A DNA stretch of 64,000 nucleotides from Bigelowiella natans CCMP2755 (GCA_000320545.1 ADNK01002159.1:1-64000); one strand, 5' to 3'. Counted from the first letter of the stretch, positions 1 to 12,657 are shown. Translations and numbers: made by a program. The notes: generated by a model from the letters alone, not told the origin.

Positions 1-414
1 CCCCCCCCCCGCGCCCCCCGCCCTCCCCTCTCTCTCCCCTCCCCTCCCGCTTCTCGCTATTCCGTGTTTCGTCGTCGTAAACTGTTTGCTGGCATCAGGT
101 AGTAGGTACTGGACCGACCTGTGCATTGCAAAAGGCGTAGCGAGTAAGGAAGGGTTCTGAGCGTTCCCGTGGTGGTTGAATCACTTCCGTCTAGAATGAA
201 GTCTCTGCTGCTGCTACTGCTGCTGCTGCTGCTGCTTTGTCGTTGGTGGTGGTGATGGTGCGGAGATGGTGATGATTGTGGGGAAGCAGGAGAGGAGGGC
301 GTGTACACGATGACGGAGAGGGTACTTGAATAGCCCCCGTCGCTCTGGGAGCCTCCGTAAGAATACACGTGCTTGCTGGAGGGGTCAAAAGACCATGCAG
401 GCCCTTTAACCTAG

Positions 415-418
<4 letters not shown>

Positions 419-453
<35 letters not shown>

Positions 454-932
454 ATCTGTGAGAGTGTGCGCGCGTGTGATTTGTGATTGTTGTGTAATGA
501 TCAACGTGGTTATGATAATGATACTGTGACTACATAATGACGATAAAGCGAGATGTGGGAGGATATTAATATGACTTGTGGGACATAAGGGAAAGATGAT
601 AAGAAAAGCCAGGAATGAATTGGCTTCTTTGCCTTTCAATGGACCCCCTTCCCGTCTTCTCCTACTACCCCTCTCTCTTACGCTATATCGCTATAAGACC
701 ACCACCGCTCTCTTCTTTGTCCATCATTGAATCATCACTACCTTAAGAAGAGGGGAGTCGGAGGAGGGCAGATTCTGCAGCCTCCTTATCGCCCATTCAC
801 GCGATGTAGTGTTGAAGCTCCAGACGTCATCGAAACAATCCTCCGCTAAGCGCATCAGCAGGCATGAAACGATGGTGATGAGAGGCATTCAAATGGCACA
901 CGCACGACATGCTATGGATACTGAGACATGCA

Positions 933-970
<38 letters not shown>
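419..970. repeat. (TG)n and (CA)n microsatellites
   Basis: A pure (GT)n run lies at about 419-451 and a (CA)n run at about 933-970, with a third (CA)n at about 1163-1200. They sit in introns or flanks of the tentative minus-strand gene. Small open frames made of Thr-His or Val-Cys repeats here are translations of the microsatellites. Confidence 0.95.
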
Positions 971-972
<2 letters not shown>

Positions 973-1010
973 ACACATAGGGGAGATTTGTACTATGTGT
1001 ATGTGAACAC

Positions 1011-1161
1011 GTATTTTTGCAAAGAATGATTCCACCATCTGCGCCTAACGGGCAGCCTCCGATAGATATAATCGAGTCTTTGAACGCCCAAGCACGAACA
1101 TACTCGCGCTTCCTAAAACCCCATTTAAGTGAAGGAAAAAGAGGTTGAAGGCGATAACAGT

Positions 1162-1204
<43 letters not shown>

Positions 1205-1866
1205 ATCGAAATGAATTTTTGATCATGTGTGCTAACAATGCGCGTCGTCTCTTTTCACAGTTAGGAAAACGACCTCATTTGCATGAGCTGCGCAAGGCTT
1301 AGGGCTTCGGAACGTGGTTTCCGTGGTTTCATCCTTCCCCAGCGAAAGCAGCGATCTTCCCACTTATCCACCTGTCAATGTTTGGTGAGAACAGCAACGA
1401 CTTTTATTCTAAGCATATGTTTTTTTTTATTCCAACAAAATAAGTTAGTGCGTCCTTTGATATAAATTCTCAATCCCATCCATTCGTATCCGACTGAGAG
1501 GGCAAGAAAAGCAGTACTAGTGTCTCTTGGCCTCCCAATCGAACGGAAGTGGGCCGCCGAGGCCGAATCAAGACAAACAGTACCTTGGTGGAACGTTCCA
1601 AGCGATATGCCTCGGCCTTCCTTCGCATATTCGTCAGCGTTGCCTTATGGCTCACTCTCGATGCATGGTAAATGGTGAGGGCTGATATTTATCGTGCATT
1701 GGTAAAACCATTAGACATTGTTCTCCTGCTTATCAGTGCGGAACGTTGTTTAATCTAAATGTCGATGATGGGGGACAACCTTCCTCCTCCCGGTCACGTG
1801 CAAATGCCTGGCCGAATAAGTACGTGGCGGCCTCGCCAAACTGTGTAGCTGCATAAGCACTTGCAC
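1011..1866 (-). CDS. Partial TPR-like gene, three phase-compatible exons
   Basis: Three minus-strand exons (1866-1780, 1654-1584, 1112-1011) join in phase across GT-AG introns. They give a helical, Ala/Arg-rich protein that starts around ASAYAATQFGEAATYLFGQ and runs into ATLTNMRRKAEAYRLERSTK. The Ala-Tyr-Gly-Glu-Ala spacing resembles tetratricopeptide helices, but I recognise no specific family. A further possible exon lies at 375-326 (QARVFLRRLPERRG). Upstream exons between 1870 and 2350 could not be settled, because several frames stay open there and the start codon is not found. The introns carry (CA)n and (GT)n runs. What is seen is the phase agreement and the composition; the TPR assignment is inference. 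Confidence 0.4.
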
Positions 1867-3291
1867 CTAACATTTTAAGGGCATCATCAAAAATGGGAAG
1901 AAGGAGGATGGGGCGCAAACCAGAAGCACCGAAGTAAACGACCTCTATTAAATGTTGCGTTGAGCTGGAGGTAGGAAGGGGCTGAGGGGGAAGCAACCGC
2001 CCCTTTGTTAGGGCCGCCTCCTACCACACTTCCGAGCCAAGCAAGTATCGCAACGGTGTGCATCATAATGTTGCCTCCGCCACCTCCTCGTTCGTGTTCG
2101 AGACGTCGTAAGCAGTTTCCTCCTCCTCTCCTCGTTCTGACAACAAATTTGAAAAAGTTCAATCTCCAGCGGGCCAGTGATGGTAGTGCCGAATTGTTAA
2201 ATATTTGCTTTTTATTTGTCGCCGTTCTGCTCTGCTCGGAGATTGTCCAGAGATTTTCCGATCGACTCCCAGGCTAGATCCCTCTTGCATTGTCGCAGGC
2301 GCGAAAGCCAATGGGGTTTCGCAGCTTCGCGCCGGAATCAAGCGCTTTGGGATGATGATCCTTGCTAGCTTGGGATCAGCTGCACCATTGCAATTGCTTC
2401 ACTCACTCACCAATGCATTTGTTCAATCATTCAGCAAAGAGAAAAGAACAAACGAGGGGCAAAGTCAACATTAGAAGCCAAGTTGGTCACAAAAAAACGA
2501 ACAGCTGAAGAACCCCCAATGACGTTTGTTCTAGCGTTGCACGCAGGCTGGCAGGCTGCAAACTAGCTGCAGTGAATGCTTTTGAACGATTGTTTTTGTG
2601 GAGCCAGACAGGACACATGCACGCTGTCTAGCTAGGCAGGCTTCGTGCTTGATCGGGACAACTAGGCAATGCAGATGCCGCACCTCTGTGCTCTGGCCGT
2701 GAGCGGTCCACACACGCTAGCACATCCATTTGTGGACGTCAAAATTTGCGTTATGTCAACACATCTAGACATGTGCAATGTTGGTGCTAGATGAGTGCAC
2801 TTTCACAATGCGCTCATGTGCGTGAAGATTGCATCAGAGTGGGTGTGTGCATGCGTGCTGTGCACATCTAGACATGTCTAGCTAGCTAGATGTGACGAGC
2901 CCGTCTGTCTTGCTGCTACAATGTGCAGCATGCATAGCACAAGATATGGCACACACATTTCCGGTGTGCGTGGCTACGTGTGCATGACGCATGAGCGTTG
3001 CATGCAAGCAATATTAATAATTTGGAGTCCTCTGTTACAAGAAAACATCACGAACATCACAACTGCTAGACTGGCATGGACGTATGCTTTACATGACCAG
3101 CTAGCAAGGTGTTCCTTCACCATGTAAGCCGTCTGCTATCATTTACATTTATCGTTGGCTGATCAACTAATGTTACACACGCACTTTGTATTCTCCTGAA
3201 CAATTGATATGAATGCGGGCAAGGATAGACATATAAGTGTGAGAAATAGGTGCATCCTTGAGGTAGACAGATGATGGAGAAGGTGATGGGA

Positions 3292-3332
<41 letters not shown>

Positions 3333-3885
3333 TATAAATCGTGTGGATACCATGTCGCTGACGCCTGAAGGAGACGTCCTTGTGGTCTGGACGGGAGAAG
3401 AGCTTCCCGGCAAGATCGGCAGCGCGCTCGTAAGCGGTTTGTTCTCTAAGTCGCGAGGATCGTAGGTGAGAAATTTAATGTTGTGCGCCATCACCTGAGT
3501 CAACTATATACACACGCATACAAAAGCTTAGCCAAAACAGTTTGGCAGCTTAAATTGAACAATAATGTACGAATTCATGAAAAAAACAAATAAACTATTA
3601 TTTCACGAAGTTCCGACGATATTGAAAACAAGCTGCTGCTACTGCTACTCATACTAGTAGTAGTAGTAGTAGTAGTAATGGTAGTACCGGGAGTGTGCCT
3701 GTTGGTCTCATGGGCCGCTCTTCTCTCTGCCCTAACGGAGAGCAATGAGGATCTAATCCTGATAATAATAATTATGATGATGATGATTATTATCATTATT
3801 AATCACTATAATGATGGCGGTGATCATGTTCAAGAGATTGTGAATGTGATGAAGATGATAGGTAAAGATACTCGCACTCTCTCTC
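1867..3885. other. Mostly non-coding stretch downstream of the alpha-kinase gene
   Basis: No gene could be assembled here. The part at about 2,560-3,110 is dense in CTAG and CATG words (repeated cacatctagacatgt motif, GCTAGC, GCATGC), like the islands at other gene 3' ends. A (TA)n run lies at about 3,297-3,327 and an (AGT)n run at about 3,655-3,678. A plus-strand open frame from ATG 3352, with a good donor (GTAAGC) after codon 26, could be one exon of an unrecognised gene (begins MSLTPEGDVLVVWTGEELPG), but the opposite strand is open over the same DNA, so I do not call it. Confidence 0.5.
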
Positions 3886-5330
3886 TCAATTCAACTTACT
3901 TCTCAATCCATCGTTGACCGGCGGTAATCGTAGGTACTGGCAAATTCGGTTACCTGAGAATCAAATCAAACAGTGAGAGAGAATAATTGATTGATTGATC
4001 GGTTACTCATGACGATGAGACCGGAACAACCAATGAAACAACTTGAAACACAACAAACGAGTAAAGGGGAATCTATTTCCCCGATGAAGAAGATAAAATT
4101 ATCATTTAACATAGTTATATGTTGTCTATTTAGATGCTTTACGAAACAAGTTTCTGCATTGTGATCGATAGAGATAGACGCAGCAGGTCTCTTCTTACTG
4201 TCCTACTCTTCTCTCTTCCCCTCCTTCCCTCACTTACATCGATGGCATTCAAGGAACTTTCGTATTCCCTAAGATAATAACAAAGGGCGGTGAGTACCCA
4301 TGTTTTTCATTCAATGCTCAAGGGGAGCGGGGAGAGGGGGGGTGGCATGCTTGTGGATCCTGATTACTTCTTCATTCTCAACCTCCATCCCCTCCCTCTA
4401 GTTCCCACCCACCCATCCACACACACGCACATACATTTATTATTTCTTTATTTTATTTGCGACCTTCATTCCAAGATTGCCTTTTCCGTAGCCCTTACCA
4501 GATACTGAGTGTACCTATTGTTATTGAAAATATATTTTAATATTGCTCTTTGCTCTGTTTACGTTATCTGTCCTTGCTGCTCCCTTAAAAAAATGCCTCG
4601 GCCAGATTCGATGCGAATGCAAGAGGCAAGATTCCCTTTCATTTTGTTTTGGCACGGGCAGGAGAACTACTGTCGCTCTCTTAACCAAGCGCGCATGTGC
4701 ACGTGTGCATGTACGTATGTGTGTATGTGTGTATGTGTGTGTGTGTGTGTGTGTTAATGCTTCTGCAGGCATGTGACAGTGAGTATGTGTGTTCGTCATC
4801 ACCTGCGGGTCCGTGTAGAGGTCAGAGACTCCTTGGATGTCCACGAGGAGAACCTCCCCGTTGCTTATGTGCCACGAAAAATGCGAGAAGGCCTTGGTTA
4901 GAGAGAGGGGGGGGGAAAGGGAGGTGGAGCGAAGAGGGAAACAGGGGGAGGGGGGGGGGGTCGACAATCATTACGCCTTCTCCAAGTCTAGTGAGGAATG
5001 ATGTACATCATCAGTCAACGAAAGAGGAGTAGACAGAGGGAGGATGATGATGAAGTGCTCTGCGGCAACTATGAATAACTTTAAGCTCCTCCTCGAGACT
5101 AATCGTTTCGTTTTTCTTTTTGCGTTATTGCAGATAACTCATGGGTTGATTTCTACTGATTTATCTCCGGTGCGACCTCACCTGCGGCGTATTCCTCTCC
5201 TCTTCGTTTACGTAACCATAGTTACTATTGTGCTTTCTGGTGATTGGTGGAGAGTGGGTTGTGGGGGGTGGGGGGAATGAGCAGGAGTGGCTACAATCTT
5301 ATGTGTCAGATATGTTATCAGTGTGCGTAC

Positions 5331-5402
<72 letters not shown>

Positions 5403-7704
5403 AGAGGTGGAGGGGGGGGGAGGGGGGGGGAGGGGGGCGGGCGGAAAGAGGAGGGTAGACACTTATTCCTGTGAGCATGCATGATGCATTTAAAAGCCCT
5501 GCAACAAGGCTAGCCTTTTAAGAAGATATTATCACCGATACGGCCCACTGATGTAACGTTCAACGCCGCAGATGGGAGCGCCTTCGCGTTCCTCTAACTC
5601 GACGACAAAAGCATCCAAGAACTGCACCTGTGGGTGTTGTGGGAGAGCATCATCGATCAGCTGCCACTCCAAGCTTTGCAATGCTATATGATGACAACAG
5701 CGCTGTGGGGAAGTTGCTGCAGGCCATGGATCATCGCCAATATAATAATAATTAGCATTCGTGAGGTTTGTACAGCAGGCACACTTTCGTCGAAACACCA
5801 CTGCGAGACGGCCTATACTCCGATATGTAGTTCTTGTTACATAAGTTGCCCTCATTAACTTACACTAGAACTAAGCCCACCCCGATTGCCACTACCATTA
5901 CCTGTTTGGGGGGGTTGCAGCGGTTGAACCGTTCCGCTATGTAGCCTGCTAAGCACTGCATTTCCACATCCCTTCGTAACAGCAGCACGATCACCATGAA
6001 CATTAAATAAAAATCAGAAGATGTCTGGCAGCTTTTACGAAGAAAACGAAAATGTCAAAGAGAAGGAGGGGGAAGGGCAACGATAATCTGCTTTCAGCTC
6101 CTAACTATGCAGTTTCGCTTTGCAGTCTTTTCCTATCATCGCCATCATCAATATAAACATGAGAAACAGCGACAGCACCACCCGTGTATAGTCCTCCTCC
6201 TCCTTATCATCACTACCTGAAGTATGCCTCCCGATTTATCTGATCTTCCGGGTTGAGGGAGATCTTGGCTACATACGTGCGAAAGCTCGCTTGTTTCTGG
6301 TCCACGCTCTCGCCCGCTACCACCACCTCCCTCTGCTTCTTCCGCTTCGCCTTTTTCTCCTTCGTATCCTTGTAGTTGCTGGTGGAGGGGGAGGTGCAGC
6401 TGCTATTATTAGTGACCTGAGGGGCGGGGGCTTGATGGCGACCGTTGGTATCGCCCAATGCCGCCCCCACCCCCCTGCCGAGTGAATCACCCGCAGTACG
6501 GATGCTGACGTTGCCACAGTCGTGAAAACTATTGCTTCCTACTGCACGGGGAGATTCCCCGCCGGGGGCACTCCTCCGAGCCCCTCGCCATCCTGCAACG
6601 AAAGGGAGCGTAGAGATGGTTAGGGGCGCGACTGCAAACAATGCCAACGATAACAAGCTAGACGCAAAGAATAATGACGACGACAACGATAATGATGGTG
6701 GTGGTGGTGGTCCTTGGGTGTTCACACTTCAGTGACGTTGATGCTACTACTATTACTAGAAGGAGTTCTACTACTACTACAGCACAACTATATAATCAAC
6801 TAGGAATGATGATACAGCTAGCTACTTTTACACCTACCCCCAGGAACTGAAGCGTCGCTGGTCACACTGACAACACTTCCGCATGTGACTATTCGCGTGC
6901 TGCTGCTGTGTTCTTCGTCGCTCTTTTCACCGAGTAACCGTGTTCCAGGGGGCATGAGGCTACTAGGACAGTTGGAGGGAGGGGAGTGCGAGGAGCTTGG
7001 ATTTATCTTCGTTCGATAGCGATTGTTGCTATTGCTACTACTACTACTGCTGCTGCTACTGATTTTATTCTCTCTGTTGCAAGAAGAGGCTATTGACGGT
7101 GTCGGAATAGCTGCTGTTTTCTTATGCTTAAAATCAGGAGCCCCAGCCACACTGTCCTCTTCTATCGTCTCTCCAGTTGGTAATGGCCGGTGCAATGGCC
7201 GACCACCATTTCTTGATCCTTCTCCGCTCTCCTCCTCCTCCTCCTCCTCCTCGCTACAGATGCGCATATGGTAAGCAACCCGTAGAGCACCCTAGATATA
7301 GGATACCGTCATACAACGTTACACGCTGTCAATAATGAAACCATTATGGAAAGGCACTCTTATCTACAAGACTCATCCTTTTTTAGATGCTGATATTTCA
7401 TTTTCTTCTTCTACTACTACTACTACTGCTACTACTACTACTGCTGCTGCTGCTGCTGTAGCTTCTACTATGACATTACTACTATTACCCGTGCGAACGG
7501 GGTGGCATCAAGCTGCACGCATATGCGTTTCTTTGACCATTTGGCTCTCTTGAGATCGTATGACCATTTGGTCGCAGTCTCCCTTTCCACCCCAACGAAG
7601 TCAGGAGGAGGCCTAGCCACAATCGAACTATCTATAGTCGTTTCCCTGATATCACAAAGGCGAGTTAGGAAAACCGTCTCGTTCCATCTAGTAAACGGTC
7701 ATTA

Positions 7705-7741
<37 letters not shown>

Positions 7742-8079
7742 GGGGGGGGGGGGGGGTGGGGGTGAGAGAAGGTGTTGAAATTTATCCAATGGTTACATCC
7801 GTTGGGTAGAAATTTGTGATGCAGAAGGCGTTGAGATGGTGGTCCCCGTTAGCTCATCAATCAACTGCTTTAGCCGTGCTCGGTACTCGGTTTTCGTGAT
7901 GAAACCCTTTGAGAAACAAATAAGCTTTCTATTATGATAGCTAATAATTTATCCTTTTAAAAATTCTTAGCTTATAAATCATTGCATCTTGAATTAATGT
8001 GTTGCCACTGTTTCTTCGAAACCTGATTGTGCAGCTCTTTTAGAGCCTGAAGATTCTGCCATTTTGTGTCGTTCTCCAT
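3886..8079 (-). CDS. Alpha-kinase (MHCK/eEF2K-type) with N-terminal SHOCT-like hairpin
   Basis: This is an atypical Ser/Thr protein kinase of about 471 aa. Exons (minus): 8079-8023, 7906-7797, 7253-6838, 6592-6217, 5971-5902, 5627-5536, 5236-5182, 4892-4803, 4514-4464, 4268-4238, 3953-3886. Residues 1-55 hold a short two-helix motif (LKELHNQ-GFITKTEYRARL-KQLIDELTGT) seen in SHOCT-like segments. Residues 57 to about 290 are Ser/Pro/Glu-rich and probably disordered. The C-terminal kinase domain shows, in order: YVAKIS (ATP-site Lys), DVEMQCLAGYIAERFN, VQFLDAFVVEL, GVERYISGPYRKHNSNYGYV, AFSHFSWHISNGEVLLVDIQ, DLYTDPQVHS, the Gly-rich GKGYGKGNLG, and a CHRCNRICQYL end matching the family's zinc site. 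Every junction is in phase. The ATG at 8079 directly follows a CAG, so an upstream exon is possible. The domain identification rests on established alpha-kinase motifs; substrate and regulation are unknown. Confidence 0.87.
5331..5398. repeat. Compound (GT)n(GA)n microsatellite
   Basis: About 23 nt of GT are followed directly by about 45 nt of GA, inside the alpha-kinase intron between exons 5536-5627 and 5182-5236. Confidence 0.95.
7708..7757. repeat. (TA)n followed by a G homopolymer
   Basis: A (TA)n tract at about 7708-7736 is followed by about 16 consecutive G, inside the alpha-kinase intron between 7797 and 7253. Trinucleotide (CTA)n and (CTG)n runs lie just beyond, at about 7,411-7,459. 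Confidence 0.9.
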
Positions 8080-9218
8080 CTGAAACCAGCCCACCTTCAC
8101 AATAAATGCAACATGAGTGAAGGAAAGTGAAATAGATAATTGTGTGAGATTCGTCTCCAAAATCTGGTAGGTCTAAGTACGAGGTACCGCTACGAAGTAG
8201 CTCTAGCCTGGCCTACTTTCTGAGAGGATGAGAGGAGAAGTTGGCTTTGAAACCCATAATATTTTTTATCTACGACAATGGAAATCTTGTGTCGCCACTC
8301 TTAAGTCAAAGGGAATAATAAAAATAAAATATGCAGGAGTTTTCAGGGTTCCGACTTGGATTTCTTATCGTAACCACAGATTGCAATGCTGGCGAAAATA
8401 TAAATTCTAATGATTATAATATTATTGCGGTAAAACATTTCATGTCGCTGTCGATAGATCTACAAATGAAGACATACGACTGTAGCGGCGTCATATATTT
8501 TTTTAACATGTCGTTCGTCTCCTGCTATCAAGTTCTAAACACCATTGTCTTATCTATGCGACAACATCCATGGATCCATTCTGTCTTTTTTCCACCCTCG
8601 TTCCCCCTCCACAGTGGCCTTTTCCACGAGAAAAATCTCTCTACACGAGAAAAATCTACGAGCAAAAAAGTGGTTTGTCTAACGCCATTTTTGTATGTTT
8701 TGAGTTCAAAAGGATGATGTCTTCCCAATGCGACAATTTATTTATTCTCTTTTTTCCCTTATTTCCCCTTCTCCACAGTGGCCTCTATTGGTAGTCTCTA
8801 CACGAGAAAAACCTACAGTTAATAAAGCGGTTTGTCTTCGGCCATTTTGAGTTCGAAACGTGCATACCTTTTCCCTGCGACAAAATTCTTTGTCTCTTTT
8901 CCTCACTATTTCTCCTTCTCCACAGTGGCCTCCTGTCCACAAATTGAAATTGAAAATCGCTATTCTTGAGTTGCAATAATTGACTTTGGGAGAAGCATAG
9001 TTCGTCATTCGTGAGAGAAAGTGATTGTCGCCAACGGAGATTGCGCTCCGTTTGCGGGAATATCGGCATGAATAGCAGAGTTTTTATTCTCGTTTTCTTT
9101 TCTCTTATTCTCCTCCTCTTTCCACGGGCCGCGCAGGGGTCGGTGGGGTGGCGAATTATGCAGATCAAGTAAAGCTGCGCGTTATATTCATATCTATTCA
9201 AACCAAACTTCTAAGGGA
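8080..9218. other. Divergent intergenic region with degenerate direct repeats
   Basis: This 1.1 kb separates the alpha-kinase start from the zinc-finger gene start. It contains two to three imperfect direct copies of a unit of about 160 bp between about 8,558 and 8,941. The anchor ctccacagtggcct occurs at about 8607, 8771 and 8928, and a second anchor (gcggtttgtct, then gccatttt and tttgagttc) occurs twice. It is A/T-rich on both sides. Open frames across it are short and carry no recognisable motif. Confidence 0.75.
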
Positions 9219-10877
9219 ATGACAACTCCCTCCGCGTCAAAATCGGATGAAAGCTATCAACCTGGTCAGACAGAACCTTCAAAGAAGATGACAACTCCCT
9301 CCGCATCGGAGTCTGAGAGAGGCTTGAAACCCAATCAGACAGAACCAACTAAGGGAATGACAAATCCATCCGTATCGAGATTGAAAAGAGGCTTGTATCC
9401 TGATCAAAGAGAAACTTCTACGAGAATGAAAACTCCTTCTGCACCATCGTCAAAATCGGATAGAGGCTTGAAATCTGGTCAGACAGAAAACGACAGAGAT
9501 GCCCTGGGGCTCATGCGAGAATACACCACAAAAAGCCCTTCAGAGTCTAAAGTCAGTCAGATACATTTTAGCTCGGAAGTGCTCAAAGGGAGGGTTGATG
9601 CTCTTAAAGCCTGGACGGAATGGAAGCGAAATCCGAATCTATCCGTGACGGAACAGCCTTCAGATATATCTTCAAGCTTTGGGAGAGACCCACGCGATGA
9701 AGAACGACCACGTTTCTCAGCTCCTAGCTCCGCGTCACGGAAACGTGAGATGCAGGCGCCATATCAAGAAAATGTTCAAAAACTCAGGAAGATAGAGCGA
9801 ACGACTGCCATGAATCAACAAGTAGAAAGAGCCTGGGCTACAACCACTACCAGCATGGTAGAATATTCGACTAGTAGTGAGCATGAAGTTCCTAGTTCTT
9901 CTTCAACCCATTCAAGTAGTAACAGCTATGGTGGCTATCAACCATATAATTACATCTATCGAGAACAACAGCCTCCTCCAGCAGGGTCACAGCAGCAGCA
10001 CGCAAATATGCATCGAAAGGAGGTACAGCAGAAGCAGGAACAGAAGGCAGAACAGAGGATTCAATCTTCACATTTTCCTTGGAAACCGCGGCAGTACACA
10101 CGTATCCGCCTACCATCACCTCGGACTCATCCTGCGGCCCAACCATCAGGTTTATTAAAATAAAAACCCGCATTTAATAAAGTAGACTACATGATGTCAA
10201 TAATTGTTCCTTTTTCCTATGGCCATGAGAATATCGTGACAATGAGAAATAATGTGTGTGAAAACAAGGGTTTCTTCAGCGTCGCTGGAGGTTCCATGCA
10301 ATAATTTATTCTCAAATTCTATTCTCCAACAGGGAAAGCAGAGGCATCAATGGGGTACCCCAGAACATCAGCGGCGGAAGCGACGGAAGGCCGCCCCGTC
10401 ATTACTCTCCCTCTTCCCTCTCCCCACACTCCTCAACTGGGCCCCGATGATGAACCTTCCTCTAGCAATGCCATGCCGCATGCCGTACAATATCACCAGC
10501 ATCCGATGCAGCAGCAGGAGGAGGAGCAGCAGCACCACCAGACTGGCCAACACAGTCACCTCCATCGTCACCACCCCCAGAAACCGATGTCCTTCGATAG
10601 AGTAAACTTCTATCCCGCTTTTGTGCCACAGGTGCAGCCTGCTGCAGCACCGGCTGCAGGTGCTGCCCTGATAAGAGGACATGTCCTTCAACAGCAACTT
10701 CACTATCTCCCACGCCCGCTCCCGGAACAGCAGATTATCTATATTCCTCAAGTTGCAGTACCACAACAAGTTCAGAGAAGTTTTTGTCTGTCATTCTTTT
10801 ACCCCTCCCCTCCCCCCCCTTCTCTCTCTCCCTCTGCCCCTCTCTCTCTCACTCTCTCCTCTCTCTTCCTTGCGTGC

Positions 10878-10913
<36 letters not shown>

Positions 10914-11916
10914 GATAATGCGGATAATAGCGGAGGAGGAGAAAGAGAGTTGGGGGATGAGTGAGAGGACTACCGAATTGCTCCGTGGTTCTTGGGCATG
11001 ACAAGAGCAACAACTACTACTACTACTACTACTACTACTACCACTACTACTAATACTACTACTATTCAACAGCGGCCAAGTCTATGGAATGAACAGCCCC
11101 ATCAGCCACTCGTTTACCACGCACCGCAGCGCCTAGCTCTGCATCGCATGCTTGGTGTCCAGTGTCAACCTCCTCCGTTGGTTGCCGTTCCGAATCTTTC
11201 TTATCTTCCGAACGTCCCTGATGCCATTCCGCAGAATCTCAACAACATCGTTGTCCTCCCAGCAGATAACGCGTACGCAATTAATGCGTATGCCTCTGTA
11301 GATCATCGTATCCCCCCCAATCTCCAGGGGCCTAGAAAGGTAGCGAGGCGATAATATACGTCACTATCACTGATGCTGTTTGGTGATGATGCGTCTGCTG
11401 AGTTTGAGGATGAGGTCGGTGTGTAGTAAAAATTGAGAGACTGTGGGTTAAAAAGACCCCTAGCTCTCTTCTCTGCTTGACATATGAAAGCGAGTCACAT
11501 GTCGATGGCTTAAAATGATAGATTGCATATGCTGTTGTTGCTGCTGTTGGTGGTGGTGGTGCCTCTTTCCTGACCTCGGTTTCTCTACTACACAGGGTGG
11601 TGGGAAGGCGCCCCCCCTTTCCAATAGCAGCTGCCATCAGTGCAAGAAGAGGATAACTGCGTGTCACTATTGCCAGGAGCCCTTAAATGTCATGGTATTG
11701 TTGAACAAAGAAGCAAACATCAACCTGCACTACCACCAACAAACAACAACAATACCACAAAACTGTGACGCAATGCAAGAATATCATCGATAATTCCTGT
11801 AACTGGCCAGACTAATTGTCCGAAATGTGGGAACGCCGTGTGCATGTTCTGCACCAACAAGCTGAGAAATGGATTTGTGGTAAGAAAGAGAGAGGGAGAG
11901 AGAGAGAGGGAGAGAG

Positions 11917-11975
<59 letters not shown>

Positions 11976-12158
11976 CGTGCTATTATTATTGTAACAGTCT
12001 ACATATGATTTTGGTATATCCTTTAAGCGCTGTAAAAAGAAGTACTGCTTTCGATGCTTGAGGAAATCTTACGACGAGAGCATGACCAACCTCTCCAACA
12101 TGTACCTAAGTCTAACCCCCCTCTTGCACACCCTTTACCCCCCCCTCCTTTCTCACTC

Positions 12159-12197
<39 letters not shown>

Positions 12198-12441
12198 ATT
12201 CCAATCTCACCGATAAACACACAAACACGAAGAAGAGAGAAGAAAAAATGTCCCAACAACTAATCCAATGTGTCATCGTCGCGATGTCTCTATCAGAACG
12301 ACATGGAAATGTCCTTCCTGCCGCAACATTTGCGTGTGTGCCGCATGTAAACGTATCCGCATAGCCAAAGGAAAAGCTCAGAACAATCACGAGCACACAA
12401 GTAGCTCTAATGATATGGATGACAAGAAAGCGCCTCGATGA
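9219..12441 (+). CDS. 4CXXC_R1-type (CDCA7-like) zinc-finger protein with repeat-rich N-terminus
   Basis: Exons (plus): 9219-10149, 10333-10769, 11073-11339, 11596-11694, 11811-11879, 12028-12101, 12297-12441; all phases agree, giving about 673 aa. The N-terminus has four imperfect repeats of about 23 residues, each built on MTTPSAS...QTEPxK. The middle is Gln/Pro/His/Ser-rich (disordered). The C-terminal 130 residues carry the Cys pattern CHQCKKR...CHYC, CPKCGNAVCMFC, CKKKYCFRCLRKSYDES, WKCPSCRNICVCAACKR. This matches the zf-4CXXC_R1 domain found in CDCA7 and some JmjC proteins, which are nuclear, chromatin-linked factors. The cysteine-rich exons are secure. Joining the first large exon to them rests on one phase-correct but weak donor (CAG|GTTTAT), so 9219-10163 could instead be a separate intronless gene ending at a TAA at 10161. 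The acceptor at 11072 follows an (ACT)n run and is also less certain. Confidence 0.75.
10833..12192. repeat. (CT)n, (AG)n, (ACT)n and long (GA)n tracts in introns of the zinc-finger gene
   Basis: The runs seen are CT-rich at about 10,800-10,870, (AG)n at about 10,880-10,912, (ACT)n at about 11,016-11,065, (GA)n at about 11,884-11,972 (the longest dinucleotide run in this part of the window) and (TC)n at about 12,150-12,192. All fall between the coding exons. Confidence 0.9.
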
Positions 12442-12615
12442 TTTCCAGCAGGCTTGATCAACTACTCTACAAATATTTTGCACGTAAATAATGTTGAGAC
12501 TAATACATTTATTTTTAGATCTCTGCTGCATAAATGACTGCGAAACAATTGAAATTGGCAAAAAAAATAGTTCGCACATTGTACATGTGCATCTAGATAT
12601 GTATTGAAAATGTGC

Positions 12616-12657
<42 letters not shown>

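Noticed and set aside
3117-3503. Minus-strand frame starting MAHNIKFLTYDP with a donor after codon 47
   Set aside because: The plus strand over the same bases is also open with a good donor; no partner exon found for either, so neither is called.
5208-5484. Overlapping frames of Ser-Leu or Arg-Glu repeats
   Set aside because: Translations of (GT)n(GA)n and poly-G; only the 55-nt exon at 5182-5236 is supported as coding.
9882-10173. Opposite-strand and alternative frames within the zinc-finger gene's first exon
   Set aside because: The sense frame continues from clear internal repeats at 9219; alternatives lack them.
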